Shown piece by piece: positions 10,601 to 18,540 of a DNA stretch of 64,000 nucleotides (position 1 is the stretch's first letter; every line of letters begins with the position of its first letter). Source of the DNA: Acidimicrobiia bacterium (GTDB taxonomy: Bacteria; Actinomycetota; Acidimicrobiia; Acidimicrobiales; SKKL01); assembly GCA_041676705.1 (NCBI GenBank), contig JBAYRL010000002.1, forward strand, positions 124,001-188,000, given 5' to 3'. The translations under genes were made by a program, and so were the position numbers. The notes beneath the pieces were generated by a model. It had not been told where the DNA came from. It saw only the letters and a program-made list of their open reading frames with translations, and did no database searches.

Positions 10601-10662
10601 CCATCAACCGCAAACCCGGAAAACACTCCGTAACCGTCGACCCGCCAACCCTGAATCCGCAT
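7600..10662 (-). CDS. YhaN-like AAA ATPase (SbcC/Rad50-related) with membrane hairpin
   Basis: A 1020-residue SMC/Rad50-like ATPase. The N-terminal half-ATPase has Walker A GPNEAGKS (residues 31-38) and a GVLFGFPDG segment typical of YhaN. Long coiled coils follow. At roughly residues 477-525 a hydrophobic stretch rich in V, L and I suggests two membrane helices inside the coiled coil, as reported for Bacillus YhaN. The C-terminal half-ATPase has the signature LSRGTIEQLYL and Walker B FILDDVLVNFD. It starts 3 bases after the stop of the YhaO-like phosphoesterase, so the pair forms an SbcCD-like operon. Known family work links YhaN/YhaO to DNA-end or Okazaki-fragment processing. The role here is inferred. 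Confidence 0.87.
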   Translation of the reverse strand: MRIQGWRVDGYGVFSGFAVDGLDTGLTVITGPNEAGKSTLLAFIRGVLFGFPDGRSRLPQYEPVHGGKHGGALYLADAASQTWTLERFRGDKGFVLTRPDGSRGEDYELIELLGGADATFFGNVFAFGLDELNSFNLLESEAVKDRVFSAAVVGAGQSARAALAELDKRRAQLWKPRGACEIRTLANQTREQQTRLRHMQKEASTLGSEEKLVDQLFVAAQEMRKSLEANRSDQARLSGYLELWPLRNRIAECDDELAELRELGLPAGLDESVISSFERLEVSYATLQAEVDSARVAVNRSLEAGWPTPLDQEQLEESAVEIRELVGGIGVAQTHQERLEHLRTTLREENGELTGHLGRLGAEWTRDHLDQFDASLPIAAEVRRHGAALETAQHKLATASNSVDELTVRLRQLRDTQRGLEERLDAMGPVLSEGEIENRSKALRLLRTNILELGRSSVTDEPGPGPTVADVEPATGSAWAKPVLVLGIVILGLAIVLAIVDLMGLAVVAGVAGFVASLVAAFTILRSPTRNTLPVSTAKPTDSAEAIGGVAQIRTSIEAMCIVLGLPPNPSSDDIEAYADELAEAAAQQEARTAIRNELEQVKERSNSTDLELDQARALAEAARDELSSASDGWLSWKMDHQVDHKLTPNEVIDFFTILERAQASLRVVKAAEAESEDLNARFQGWQDRANRVFRRLVVEAHEPMMALEQLQYSLDELHSAKARLAQASDSRDEVEEQLQRIMAVAGVDEAELFRQSAERFRSYRALEIERDNLVERLANHVGWGDTATVALAELERGVPQLWKTELEAAKRAQPELEAAYETAIRKHQDADKALEAKLKSSEIAEASLELEGLRSGLAEAIHQWQVLSGAKTLIQETLGSYERERQPAVLRRAEAMFQQITDGHYVQLIVVDGNISVLDKDQRVVAANDLSRGTIEQLYLCLRFGLAAEMANRSPLPFILDDVLVNFDPDRVRQTAAVIAGIATEQQVFAFTCQPASVEALVNAEPNARLIELPRHGGR

Positions 10663-10665
10663 GGT

Positions 10666-11916
10666 CTAGTCCCCCGGTTCCACAACAAGATCGATGGCTA
10701 AAGCGGTGGCAGCCTTCCATGAGTCCTCATCTAAAACGTCCGAGTAGCTATCGCTAAGCAACTGGGCCAAGTCGCTTGGTAGCGAGCCATCTAGGCCCAC
10801 TTCTGCGGCTTCAGTCTGTTTTGCCCGCCGTGCTAAGTCGGCCACAAAGTCGTTTCGTCGCACCAGTTCATCCAGCTCCCAGCTGGCGGTTGTCTCCACC
10901 GTTAAAGCCGCCCACCACACAAATGGCGCTTGATGGCTTTCACGATCACGCAGCTCATTAAGAAGCTCGGGAACTAGGCCGCTTCGAGCCAAAGTCTGAT
11001 GCAATGGACCCCGCCCCGTAAGACGAGCTCGCAGAATAATGTTTCTACCCGAACCCGCCACAAGGCTGTCACTGGCCAATTCCGCCAACAATTCCTGCAG
11101 GGAAACCAGGTCTTCGACAAGTGAGATGTCAACGGTTTGTTCCACGAAGCGAACCGCATCTACTGGCACAAAAAGGGGCTCATCAATATGGCCCTCATCG
11201 TCTACATCCACCAGCAAAACGCCTTTGGGACCTCGTTCAGATGGTTTCAAACTTCGTCCCTGCGTATTACCGCTGTACACCACCCAAGGATGGCGGTGCA
11301 GCACCGCGCGAGCATGGATATGTCCTAAGGCCCAATAGTCGAAGCCTTGACCCAAAAGGTCACCTAAAGAGGCTGGACTGTAGGGATTATGCGCGGCGTT
11401 GCCGCCAACATTGGCGTGGAGAACTGCCACGTGAACGCCTGGCCGCGCATCGCGCTCAAATCTTAGAGCCAGGTTCTCACTAACGTGCCGATTGTGAAAA
11501 CTGATGCCATGCACCACCGCCAAGAGCTGACCATCGCGGTGAATTTCTACGGAGGCTGTTTCATGTGGTGGAAAGAAGGTGACCGTATCGGGCCACGAAT
11601 GCACAGCACTCCAGCCCTCATCTAAGGGGTCATGATTCCCCGCCGCCACCATGGTGGCGATACCTGCCTCGGCCAACTGGCTTAGACCGCGATGAAACGC
11701 CAGCTGGGCACGCAACCCGCGCTCAGCACCGTCGTAAATATCACCAGCGAGAACCACGAAGTCCACCTGGTTCTCAATCGCTACTTTCACCAAAGCAGCA
11801 AAAGCATCCAGGCTGGCGTCGCGTGCCGCCGCCACCACATGAGGCGGGGCGTTACCTAGCTGGCTAAAGGGAGTATCGAGATGTAAATCTGACGCGTGCA
11901 AGAATTTGAAGGCCAC
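10666..11916 (-). CDS. YhaO-like metallophosphoesterase (SbcD-related)
   Basis: A 416-residue calcineurin-like phosphoesterase, the probable nuclease partner of the YhaN-like ATPase just downstream. The metal-binding motifs are clear: HASDLHLDTPF (D10, H12), LAGDIYD (D59), AAGNHDPLD (N94-H95) and later ALGHIHAR. The C-terminal third is less conserved and probably contacts the ATPase coiled coil. The first codon is ATG at 11916. A divergent intergenic region of about 120 bases separates it from pncB and should hold both promoters, but I cannot assign them with confidence. Confidence 0.9.
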   Translation of the reverse strand: MAFKFLHASDLHLDTPFSQLGNAPPHVVAAARDASLDAFAALVKVAIENQVDFVVLAGDIYDGAERGLRAQLAFHRGLSQLAEAGIATMVAAGNHDPLDEGWSAVHSWPDTVTFFPPHETASVEIHRDGQLLAVVHGISFHNRHVSENLALRFERDARPGVHVAVLHANVGGNAAHNPYSPASLGDLLGQGFDYWALGHIHARAVLHRHPWVVYSGNTQGRSLKPSERGPKGVLLVDVDDEGHIDEPLFVPVDAVRFVEQTVDISLVEDLVSLQELLAELASDSLVAGSGRNIILRARLTGRGPLHQTLARSGLVPELLNELRDRESHQAPFVWWAALTVETTASWELDELVRRNDFVADLARRAKQTEAAEVGLDGSLPSDLAQLLSDSYSDVLDEDSWKAATALAIDLVVEPGD

Positions 11917-12038
11917 TTAGTCTCATATGGTAGGCGCAGTGAGCTTCGCTAGGGTTAACCTATGCCGCTCGAAACCAGTAACAACCCCACAATCTCTTTG
12001 GTGCAGGCGGAAACCATTAACCACGGAGCAGCCATCGC

Positions 12039-13409
12039 ATGAGCAACTTGGCAAACAGCGGGCTATTCACCGACTTGTACGAACTCACGATGGCGGCGGG
12101 CTTCATCCGTGAGGGCTTGGCCGAAGAAGAAGCGACTTTCGACCTTTTCGTGCGAAGACTTCCCGACCCACGACAATTTCTCGTGTCGGCAGGCCAATCA
12201 GAAGCCTTCGAATACCTTGCCGGTCTCAGTTTCAACCAAGCCGAACTAGATTTTCTGGCGAGCACCGAACTCTTTCACGACGACGCCCTAAACCGCTTCG
12301 CCAACCTACGCTTCAGCGGCGAAGTCTGGGCGGTTGATGAAGGCGAGATTGTTTTCGCAAACGAACCGATCTTGCGGGTCACAGCTCCGCTCATCGAAGC
12401 TCAAATTGTTGAAACACGCCTGTTGAACCTGATCGGTTCACAAACCATGGTGGCCTCGAAGGCCGCACGTGTGGCTATCGCTTGCCAAGGCCGACCCTTT
12501 GTCGATTTTTCGGCTCGGCGTGACCATGGCGGCGATGCCGCAATGCAAGCCGCACGCGCTTCATGGATCGGCGGCGGCAAGGGCACATCTTTGGTCGCAG
12601 CGGGTTACAAATATGGGTTACCCCTGTCAGGCACTATGGCTCATTCCTACGTGATGAGCTTCGACGACGAACGAGAAGCGTTTCGCACTTTCGCTCGCAC
12701 TTTCCCCGATGGTGCCGTGTTGTTGATCGACACCTATGACACCGAAGAAGGTGCCCGTCGGGTGGTTGAAGTAGCGGCGGAACTAGCTTCAGAGGGCGTG
12801 AAGATCTCTGGAGTGCGACTGGATTCAGGTGATCTGGTACGTCTGTCGTGTTCGGTACGCGACATCCTTGATGAAGGTGGTCTGAACCACACCCAAATTT
12901 TCGCTTCAGGCGACCTCGACGAATACCGCATCACTGAACTTCTGGCCGCTGGGGCACCTATCGACGCTTTCGGCGTTGGCACACAGCTAGGTACCAGCGC
13001 CGACGCTCCAAGTTTGGGAGCGGTATATAAATTGGTGGCCGATAGCCGCGGACCGAAAATAAAATTGGCGGAAGACAAGGTCACATTGCCTGGTCGTAAG
13101 CAAGTTTGGCGGGTAGAGACCCAGGGCCAAGCACTTTACGATGTAGTGGCCCTAGATGATGAAGGCATGCCAATCGAAGCCAACCAGCATGCCAACCTAA
13201 CGGCACGACCGCTCCTCAAAGAACGTATGAGTGCTGGCAAGATGACCAGTCAGCTACCCACGTTGAGTGAAGCTCAACGAAATTGTTCCAAAGCCATAAG
13301 CAAATTGCCTAGTCGGCTTGCTTCTCTGCAACAGCGGGAGCGTTCTTATGAGGTCAGGGTATCGGCCGAGTTGCGTTCCCTTGGAATGTCGTTGAGCGGG
13401 AATCATTAG
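12039..13409 (+). CDS. pncB: Nicotinate phosphoribosyltransferase
   Basis: Makes nicotinate mononucleotide from nicotinate and PRPP in the NAD salvage (Preiss-Handler) pathway. The protein has 456 residues, normal for the family. It shows the N-terminal TDLYELTMA motif, DFSARRDHGG (phosphate and PRPP binding), GTMAHSYVMSF with H202 as the probable phospho-histidine, GVRLDSGDL, and GVGTQLGTSADAPSLG near the C-terminus. The ATG at 12039 follows a GGAG-like ribosome binding site. It stands alone between the divergent YhaO/YhaN operon and a PEP-mutase family gene. Confidence 0.95.
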   Translation: MSNLANSGLFTDLYELTMAAGFIREGLAEEEATFDLFVRRLPDPRQFLVSAGQSEAFEYLAGLSFNQAELDFLASTELFHDDALNRFANLRFSGEVWAVDEGEIVFANEPILRVTAPLIEAQIVETRLLNLIGSQTMVASKAARVAIACQGRPFVDFSARRDHGGDAAMQAARASWIGGGKGTSLVAAGYKYGLPLSGTMAHSYVMSFDDEREAFRTFARTFPDGAVLLIDTYDTEEGARRVVEVAAELASEGVKISGVRLDSGDLVRLSCSVRDILDEGGLNHTQIFASGDLDEYRITELLAAGAPIDAFGVGTQLGTSADAPSLGAVYKLVADSRGPKIKLAEDKVTLPGRKQVWRVETQGQALYDVVALDDEGMPIEANQHANLTARPLLKERMSAGKMTSQLPTLSEAQRNCSKAISKLPSRLASLQQRERSYEVRVSAELRSLGMSLSGNH

Positions 13410-13447
13410 CTCGAGGTTCTTGGTTAATTGCACGTTAGGAAGGGCAT

Positions 13448-14185
13448 ATGAACAAAGTAGAAGAGTTTCGTGAACTACATGCCGAGGGCTTTTTCATCAT
13501 GCCAAACCCTTGGGACATTGGATCGGCCTTAGCGCTACAAGAACAAGGTTTTCCTGCCTTGGCCAGCACCAGCACTGCTTTTGCACGTTCAATCGGCAAG
13601 CACGACCACGAGATCAGCCGACAACGACTTGTGGAACATGTGGCGGCTTTGGTGGATGCAATCTCGGTTCCCTTAAGCGTTGACAGCGAGAATCTTTTCC
13701 CTCATGAAGATGGCGGTATAACCGAAACGGTCCGTCAATTGGCCGAAGCAGGGGCCGCCGGTTGTTCCATTGAAGACTTTAATCCTCGAACCAAAGAAAT
13801 TGTCGCTAAAGAACTCGCCGCTGAAGCTGTGGCCGAGGCTGTAGAGGCAGCACGTAAGTACAACATTGTGCTGACCGCGCGTGCCGACAACTATTTTCAC
13901 GGCATCAACAACATCGATGACACCATTGAACGCTTGGTCTCTTTCGAAGCCCTAGGGGCCGAGGTTCTCTACGCTCCTAATCTCACCACTATCGACGACG
14001 TAAAGGCCGTTTTGGCCGCTATTAACCGACCCCTAAACGTGCTGGGTTCACCCAGGGCGCCCAGCATGGCCGAACTGAAAGCAGCGGGTGTGAGGCGGAT
14101 TTCAACTGGTGGACGCTTGTATTGGGTTGCGGCGCAGGCCGTGGCCGATACAGCTAGAGAACTACTTGACGATGCCGGGAGTTAA
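13448..14185 (+). CDS. Isocitrate lyase / PEP mutase superfamily enzyme
   Basis: A 245-residue TIM-barrel enzyme of the isocitrate lyase/phosphoenolpyruvate mutase superfamily. Visible hallmarks are MPNPWDIGSALALQ at the N-terminus, the metal-binding SVDSEN strand, GAAGCSIED, LTARADNY and the C-terminal GVRRISTGG. Members cleave or form C-C or P-C bonds of 2-oxo acids (for example methylisocitrate, oxaloacetate or carboxyphosphonoenolpyruvate). The KKCGH signature of true isocitrate lyase is absent, so the substrate is unknown. The AGGAAGGGC sequence just before the ATG is a good ribosome binding site. It lies 38 bases after pncB and may be co-transcribed. Confidence 0.85.
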   Translation: MNKVEEFRELHAEGFFIMPNPWDIGSALALQEQGFPALASTSTAFARSIGKHDHEISRQRLVEHVAALVDAISVPLSVDSENLFPHEDGGITETVRQLAEAGAAGCSIEDFNPRTKEIVAKELAAEAVAEAVEAARKYNIVLTARADNYFHGINNIDDTIERLVSFEALGAEVLYAPNLTTIDDVKAVLAAINRPLNVLGSPRAPSMAELKAAGVRRISTGGRLYWVAAQAVADTARELLDDAGS

Positions 14186-14200
14186 GGACTAGCGCCGTTC

Positions 14201-14665
14201 ATGGCAACCAAAATACAAACCGTACTGTTCGCTCCGAGCGACTTGGCTGAAATCGCAGCTCTTCTTCGGTCCCTCCAGGATGACAAAGCGGGCTGGATCA
14301 ATATCACCCCTGCCAACATGGACGCGCCGAAACCCACCTCAGTTTGGGGTCGTATCAATGGCCGTGGACCCGAAGTACCGCGCCTCACCTGGACTGCCCC
14401 CACTCGAAAGGGCCGAAAAACGAACCCCGCTCAAGTGGGTCTAGAACACCCTGGGGGAACTAAAGCACTTGGGCAACTGGCCCAAGCTAACCATCCTCTA
14501 CCAAGCGGCTGGCAACGGTTACAAGACCATCCCATGCGAGGGCTGGTTGTTGTGCCACCAGTCGATGCGTTAGCTGAAGACATCCTGGCCTGGGCACTAA
14601 AGGCGGCCTGCTTGCTTGGCAAGCTTGAAGAACCTTCTCGTTGGCGAGCCGAGGTTTGGCGGTAA
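14201..14665 (+). CDS. Conserved-looking small protein of unknown function
   Basis: A 154-residue ORF that I do not recognise. It begins 15 bases after the PEP-mutase family gene, in the same direction, and ends about 25 bases before the cobalamin riboswitch, so it is probably the last gene of the pncB transcript. It has no signal peptide or membrane segment. The sequence is rich in W, P and charged residues (SVWGRINGRGPEVPRL, a basic RKGRK patch, and a C-terminal helical stretch ILAWALKAACLLGKLEE). Codon use looks like that of its neighbours. The competing minus-strand ORF at 14431-14793 runs across the riboswitch and is not a gene. Confidence 0.6.
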   Translation: MATKIQTVLFAPSDLAEIAALLRSLQDDKAGWINITPANMDAPKPTSVWGRINGRGPEVPRLTWTAPTRKGRKTNPAQVGLEHPGGTKALGQLAQANHPLPSGWQRLQDHPMRGLVVVPPVDALAEDILAWALKAACLLGKLEEPSRWRAEVWR

Positions 14666-14689
14666 GTCATCCTTGATGCGCTAACCTCT

Positions 14690-14800
14690 ATGCCTGAGTG
14701 CAGCGAAGTCCGGTGCAAACCCGGCGCTGTCCCGCAACTGTGAAACCCATTGGGGTTGAGCCAGGCCGCCTGCACTCCCGTATCGGAAGGCAAGCCCTCG
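14690..14800 (+). promoter_or_regulatory. Cobalamin (B12/adenosylcobalamin) riboswitch
   Basis: The B12 element is recognisable by its conserved core: GTCCGGTGCAAACCCGGCGC, then TGTCCCGCAACTGTGA, and after a short variable arm GAGCCAGG. The closing helix pairs GAGTGCAG (14695-14702) with CTGCACTC (14770-14777), a perfect 8-bp match. A GGAGGAAGG ribosome binding site follows at 14800-14808, next to a CCCTC stretch that could pair with it, so control of translation of the permease is likely. Element edges are approximate. Confidence 0.93.
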
Positions 14801-14812
14801 GAGGAAGGGTCG

Positions 14813-15868
14813 TTGACGACTCAGATTGAACTGCGGCCCAGCCGCCTAGGTCGCGTGGCGCTCGGGGTTGGTTTGCTAACCCTAGTGTTTGCCATCACCG
14901 CCGGAGCGGCTTTAGGTCCCGCTGGCTTACCCTTTAGTGGGGTCAGTTCGGAACTTGCTAACCGGATATTTCGAATAAACCTTGGCGAGGGGCTTTCGGA
15001 ACGCCAGGCCGCCATCTTGTGGCAGATCAGGTTTCCTCGTGTAGTGCTCGGAGCACTAGTTGGCGGCACCTTGGCATTGTGTGGCGCGGCCTATCAGGGT
15101 GTGTTTAGAAACCCTTTAGCTGATCCGTATTTGTTAGGTGTGGCCTCGGGGGCCGGGCTGGGTGCCACCTTGGCGATCGTCTATGGGCCCGATTCTTCAT
15201 CATGGCCAGTGGGGGCTCTGCCCGTCTTCGCTTTCGCTGGTGCTCTCATAGCAGTAATGGCAGCTTGGGTGGTGGCCAAGGGCGCCGGTCCCGGCAAGAA
15301 CACCGCCATTTTGATCTTGGCCGGCGTGGCAGTGGCGGCATTTCTAAACGCCATTCAAACCTACGTTCAACAACGCCAGACCGATAGTTTGCGAAGTGTT
15401 TACGCTTGGATTTTAGGGCGATTGTCAACCTCGGGCTGGTACGAAGTTTGGTTGGTACTGCCTTATGTCGTAGTCGCTAGCGTGGTAATTCTGCTGCATC
15501 GACGCTTACTAGACGTGTTGAGTGTGGGTGAAGAAGAAGCATCGAGTTTGGGGGTACGCACCGAACGAGTTAGGGCAACGGTGATCATCGCCGCCACCTT
15601 GGGCACCGCGGCCGTGGTGGCGGTGAGCGGCCTAATCGGTTTTGTGGGCATTATCGTGCCTCACGCTATTCGCCTGGCGGTGTCCACTTCCTACAAGGTC
15701 GTGCTGCCCCTTTCCGCACTTTTTGGTGCTGCATTTTTGGTGCTAGCTGACATTGCCGCCAGAACGGTGGCCTCACCAGCCGAGTTACCAATCGGCGTTA
15801 TCACCGCGTTTTTCGGTGCCCCATTTTTTGTAGTGGTTCTCTTGACCAGTCGGAAAGGCACAATATGA
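14813..15868 (+). CDS. FecCD/BtuC-type ABC transporter permease (probable cobalamin uptake)
   Basis: A 351-residue polytopic membrane protein of the FecCD permease family, with about ten membrane helices. Family motifs seen are RFPRVVLGALVGGTLALCGAAYQG, with FRNPLADPYLLGVASGAGLGA following it, and GFVGIIVPHAIRL near the end (the segment that contacts the ATPase). I place the start at the TTG at 14813 because it sits 5 bases after a strong GGAGGAAGG site. The frame is open back to 14750, but that part lies inside the riboswitch. The stop overlaps the ATPase start by 4 bases (ATGA). The riboswitch implies cobalamin or cobamide as substrate. No BtuF-like binding protein is nearby. Confidence 0.88.
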   Translation: MTTQIELRPSRLGRVALGVGLLTLVFAITAGAALGPAGLPFSGVSSELANRIFRINLGEGLSERQAAILWQIRFPRVVLGALVGGTLALCGAAYQGVFRNPLADPYLLGVASGAGLGATLAIVYGPDSSSWPVGALPVFAFAGALIAVMAAWVVAKGAGPGKNTAILILAGVAVAAFLNAIQTYVQQRQTDSLRSVYAWILGRLSTSGWYEVWLVLPYVVVASVVILLHRRLLDVLSVGEEEASSLGVRTERVRATVIIAATLGTAAVVAVSGLIGFVGIIVPHAIRLAVSTSYKVVLPLSALFGAAFLVLADIAARTVASPAELPIGVITAFFGAPFFVVVLLTSRKGTI

Positions 15869-16665
15869 CTGTTCTGTCGTTTGAGAACGTCAATATTCGC
15901 TTCGATGGCTTCGAAGCCGTTTCCGCGCTGACGGCCTCTGTTTCTTCCGGTGAATGGTTAGGTCTCATCGGACCAAACGGCGCTGGGAAATCGTCGCTTT
16001 TGCGTGCTGCTCTGCAGTTGGTGAGCTATTCCGGCAAAATTTGTATTGATCACCAAGATTTGCACGTTCTGAATCGTAAAGCGCTGTCTCGCATAGTGGC
16101 TTTGGTTCCCCAAAACCCCATTTGTCCGCCTGACATGACCGTCAGTGAATATGTGTTATTGGGCCGCACCCCCTATATCGGCTATTTCGGTAGCGAAGGG
16201 GCGAAAGACATTGCGGTAGTCAGTGAAGTCATCGAGCGCTTGTACTTGCATGACTTCACAAACCGCACCCTAGGCACTCTTTCCGGTGGTGAACGCCAAC
16301 GGGTGGTCTTGGGCCGGGCTCTCGCTCAACAAGCACCCGTGCTGCTGTTGGATGAACCAACTAGCGCCTTAGATATCGGCCATCAGCAACAAGTGCTCGA
16401 GCTGGTGGAAGAACTTCGGCGACATGATGGCCTAACCGTGGTAAGTGCCATGCATGATCTCACCATGGCGGGCCAATTTTGTGACCGATTGTTGTTACTG
16501 AGTAACGGCAGCCAAATAGCTCTCGGGACCGCTGGGGAAGTGCTAACTGAGACTGTCATCTCAGAGCACTATGGTGCGTCAGTCCGTGTAATACACGATG
16601 AGGACGGTTCGGTAATAGTGATACCTTCCAAAGCTCAGAACAAGGGCGCGTCTATAGTGACCTAG
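15865..16665 (+). CDS. ABC transporter ATPase (BtuD/FecE type, probable cobalamin uptake)
   Basis: A 266-residue ATPase that should power the preceding permease. Walker A is GPNGAGKS (residues 36-43). The Q-loop LVPQNP, signature LSGGERQRVVLGRALAQ, Walker B VLLLDEPTSALD and H-loop AMHDLTMA are all intact. It overlaps the permease by 4 bases. The C-terminal GASVRVIHDEDGSVIVIP segment is typical for siderophore/B12-type ATPases. Substrate assignment rests on the upstream cobalamin riboswitch. The next ORF starts 3 bases after the stop, so the regulated transcript probably extends into the membrane-protein genes. Confidence 0.9.
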   Translation: MTVLSFENVNIRFDGFEAVSALTASVSSGEWLGLIGPNGAGKSSLLRAALQLVSYSGKICIDHQDLHVLNRKALSRIVALVPQNPICPPDMTVSEYVLLGRTPYIGYFGSEGAKDIAVVSEVIERLYLHDFTNRTLGTLSGGERQRVVLGRALAQQAPVLLLDEPTSALDIGHQQQVLELVEELRRHDGLTVVSAMHDLTMAGQFCDRLLLLSNGSQIALGTAGEVLTETVISEHYGASVRVIHDEDGSVIVIPSKAQNKGASIVT

Positions 16666-16668
16666 CAC

Positions 16669-18201
16669 ATGGAAGGCCCACTATCACGCCGCGCAACGCT
16701 TGCCTGGATAGTGCTTTATCTAGCCATGTCGGGGTGGGCCATGCACTGGCTTTGGGGGCCAGAGCTAGCACCGGGCATGGACACCACTGGTCACCTTGTT
16801 CGCCTTGATACTGCCTTTGAGCTGTTCCGCCACGGCCGCCTCGATGGTTGGATGGACCGGTCCATGCTCGGCTACCAGCTACACCTGGTTTATGGGCCGG
16901 GTTTCGCCATCATCGCTGCCCTGATCAAAGCCCTTAGCTTCGGTACGTTCTCAACAGCATTGGTTTACAAGCTGATTGGGTTTTTGGCCATATCCGCCAT
17001 TCCGTTTGCTGGCATGGCTCTGTCACGATCACTCGGATTGTCGCCCCAAGCCGCCTGGATAAGCGGCCTGTTCATGTTGACGGTTTCCTCTTTCAACGGT
17101 TCGGGGATTGAAGGGGCATTCTTAAATGGTTTGGTCCCGCAACAAGTCGGCACCGCCATGGTTTTAGGGGCATGGGCCCTACTTTTGGCTCGTCAAACTA
17201 ATCCTTGGGCACTCGGGTTAATGGTGGGCGCAATGGCCTTCACCCACCCATATTCATTGGTGATGTTTGTATATTTTGTGCCGTTCTTACTGGTCGTTCT
17301 GCATCTTCAAAAACGTAGAATTGCGTGGTCATCGCTAATGTCCGCAGCGCTTATTGCACTTCTAGTTTCGGCCTGGTGGTGGATACCAGCTTTTGCGGGC
17401 CGCGACTTGCAAGGGCCAATGACTTGGTGGCCCTCACCTGGCTTTTGGGGTCGCTTCAAACTCCTGGCCAGCGGTGATCGGGGTATGGCCATGCCAGCAT
17501 CAACCATTTTGCTTGCCGCCATGGCTTGGACGTTCTACTCAGCGATCAAAGACCGAAAGACCAACAACCTATTGTTGCTTATCGCCCCAATAGCTGCGTT
17601 TGGCCTCTTGAGCTCGTTCTCGCTGCTAGTTCAAGATCAATTACCTGCCATCATTCAGTTAACTGATCGAGCCTTGCCGTTTGTGATCTACCTATTGATA
17701 CCCACCATTGCCATGGTGTTAGTGAGGTTCAACCACGTTGGTGTCTCGCTTTCTATCTTCGTGGTTCTGATAGCAACCCCACTCCTGGTCCCACCACTGT
17801 CCACTCGCTATCGAGCTACCACATCGCTTGATTCGGTCGCTGCCGCATTAGCAGCAAACAGCACCTCCGCTACGCGATACGCTCTCGCCGAGGCACCCCG
17901 CATCGGTTTCGGGGTGCCAGAACCAAGCCGATACCTGGGTTGGAAGGCCAAAACCGCAGACCTATCGATATTTGGGCCCGAGTGGGCACCGGGTTCTGAG
18001 GTGTCGTTCAAAATCTATTCGGATCTCACACCGGCCAACATCGACGAGTGGCTGGAGTCAATGCGTCAAGCTGGTATAAGCCACCTAATTTCTGCGAGAA
18101 CGACTACTGCCCAAATATGGTCCCAGCGAAACGATTTAGAGCTGATCGAAACTCACGGGGAACTAGCCCTGTGGGAGCTTCTCGGCCCTCGCTCCGCATA
18201 A
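16669..18201 (+). CDS. Polytopic membrane protein (GT-C/PTPS-related type), 5' portion of a gene split by an in-frame stop
   Basis: A 510-residue membrane protein with about ten hydrophobic helices. The large first loop carries acidic residues (GMDTTGHLVRLD) and the motif LHLVYGPGFA, reminiscent of the 6-pyruvoyl-tetrahydropterin-synthase-related membrane family and of GT-C glycosyltransferases. This assignment is tentative. It is a clear paralogue of the gene at 18515: the D-x-GGHL/TGHL loop, FTHPYS/VTHPYS, LVSAWWWIPA, PSRYLGWK and FGPEWAPGSE blocks align throughout. The frame ends at TAA (18199-18201, codon 511), but the same frame then continues with the homologous tail up to 18540. No strong ribosome binding site precedes the ATG, which lies 3 bases after the ABC ATPase. 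Confidence 0.75.
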   Translation: MEGPLSRRATLAWIVLYLAMSGWAMHWLWGPELAPGMDTTGHLVRLDTAFELFRHGRLDGWMDRSMLGYQLHLVYGPGFAIIAALIKALSFGTFSTALVYKLIGFLAISAIPFAGMALSRSLGLSPQAAWISGLFMLTVSSFNGSGIEGAFLNGLVPQQVGTAMVLGAWALLLARQTNPWALGLMVGAMAFTHPYSLVMFVYFVPFLLVVLHLQKRRIAWSSLMSAALIALLVSAWWWIPAFAGRDLQGPMTWWPSPGFWGRFKLLASGDRGMAMPASTILLAAMAWTFYSAIKDRKTNNLLLLIAPIAAFGLLSSFSLLVQDQLPAIIQLTDRALPFVIYLLIPTIAMVLVRFNHVGVSLSIFVVLIATPLLVPPLSTRYRATTSLDSVAAALAANSTSATRYALAEAPRIGFGVPEPSRYLGWKAKTADLSIFGPEWAPGSEVSFKIYSDLTPANIDEWLESMRQAGISHLISARTTTAQIWSQRNDLELIETHGELALWELLGPRSA

Positions 18202-18540
18202 ATTGTTAGTGCAGGGCCAAACCAAATAACGCTTGCAATACACCAGGAGAATGTTTCAGGGCAGTCCAACCTCGTGGCCCTACCAATTAGTTTTTCACAC
18301 GGGTGGACAAGCCCCAATGCTCAGCTCGGTCCCATGCTTGAAGGGCGGTTATCTGTCGTTGCGCCGCCGGGCACCACCACCGTAACCCTCCATTGGCAAC
18401 TACCCCGTATACATACTGTGGCGTGGCTGGTTAGCTTCATCGGCATTGCCATCTTCACTATTTTTTGGACCCAGCCAAGCCAGATCATTCGTCGTCACCA
18501 TCAACAGGCAAGCTATGAAGGCACCAACCACACCAGCTGA
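18202..18540 (+). pseudogene. Detached C-terminal part of the preceding membrane protein
   Basis: Directly after the TAA at 18199-18201 the same reading frame stays open to the TGA at 18538-18540. It encodes a segment that matches the C-terminus of the downstream paralogue: the LPISFSHGW block against LPIGYSPGW, HWQLPRIHTVAWL against RWQLPKVHLVGWL, and WTQPSQIIRR against WARPSQVIAR, including the last membrane helix. No shift in frame is needed, so a single nonsense change explains the split. A restart at the GTG near 18274 is conceivable but has no visible ribosome binding site. The last 26 bases overlap the start of the paralogue. Confidence 0.75.

Noticed and set aside
14431..14793. Minus-strand ORF of 120 codons
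   Set aside because: It runs across the cobalamin riboswitch and antisense to the unknown protein at 14201. Composition is not protein-like.
18274..18540. Separate small gene starting at GTG 18274
   Set aside because: It has no ribosome binding site and is the in-frame homologous tail of the preceding gene, so it is treated as the detached end of a split gene.
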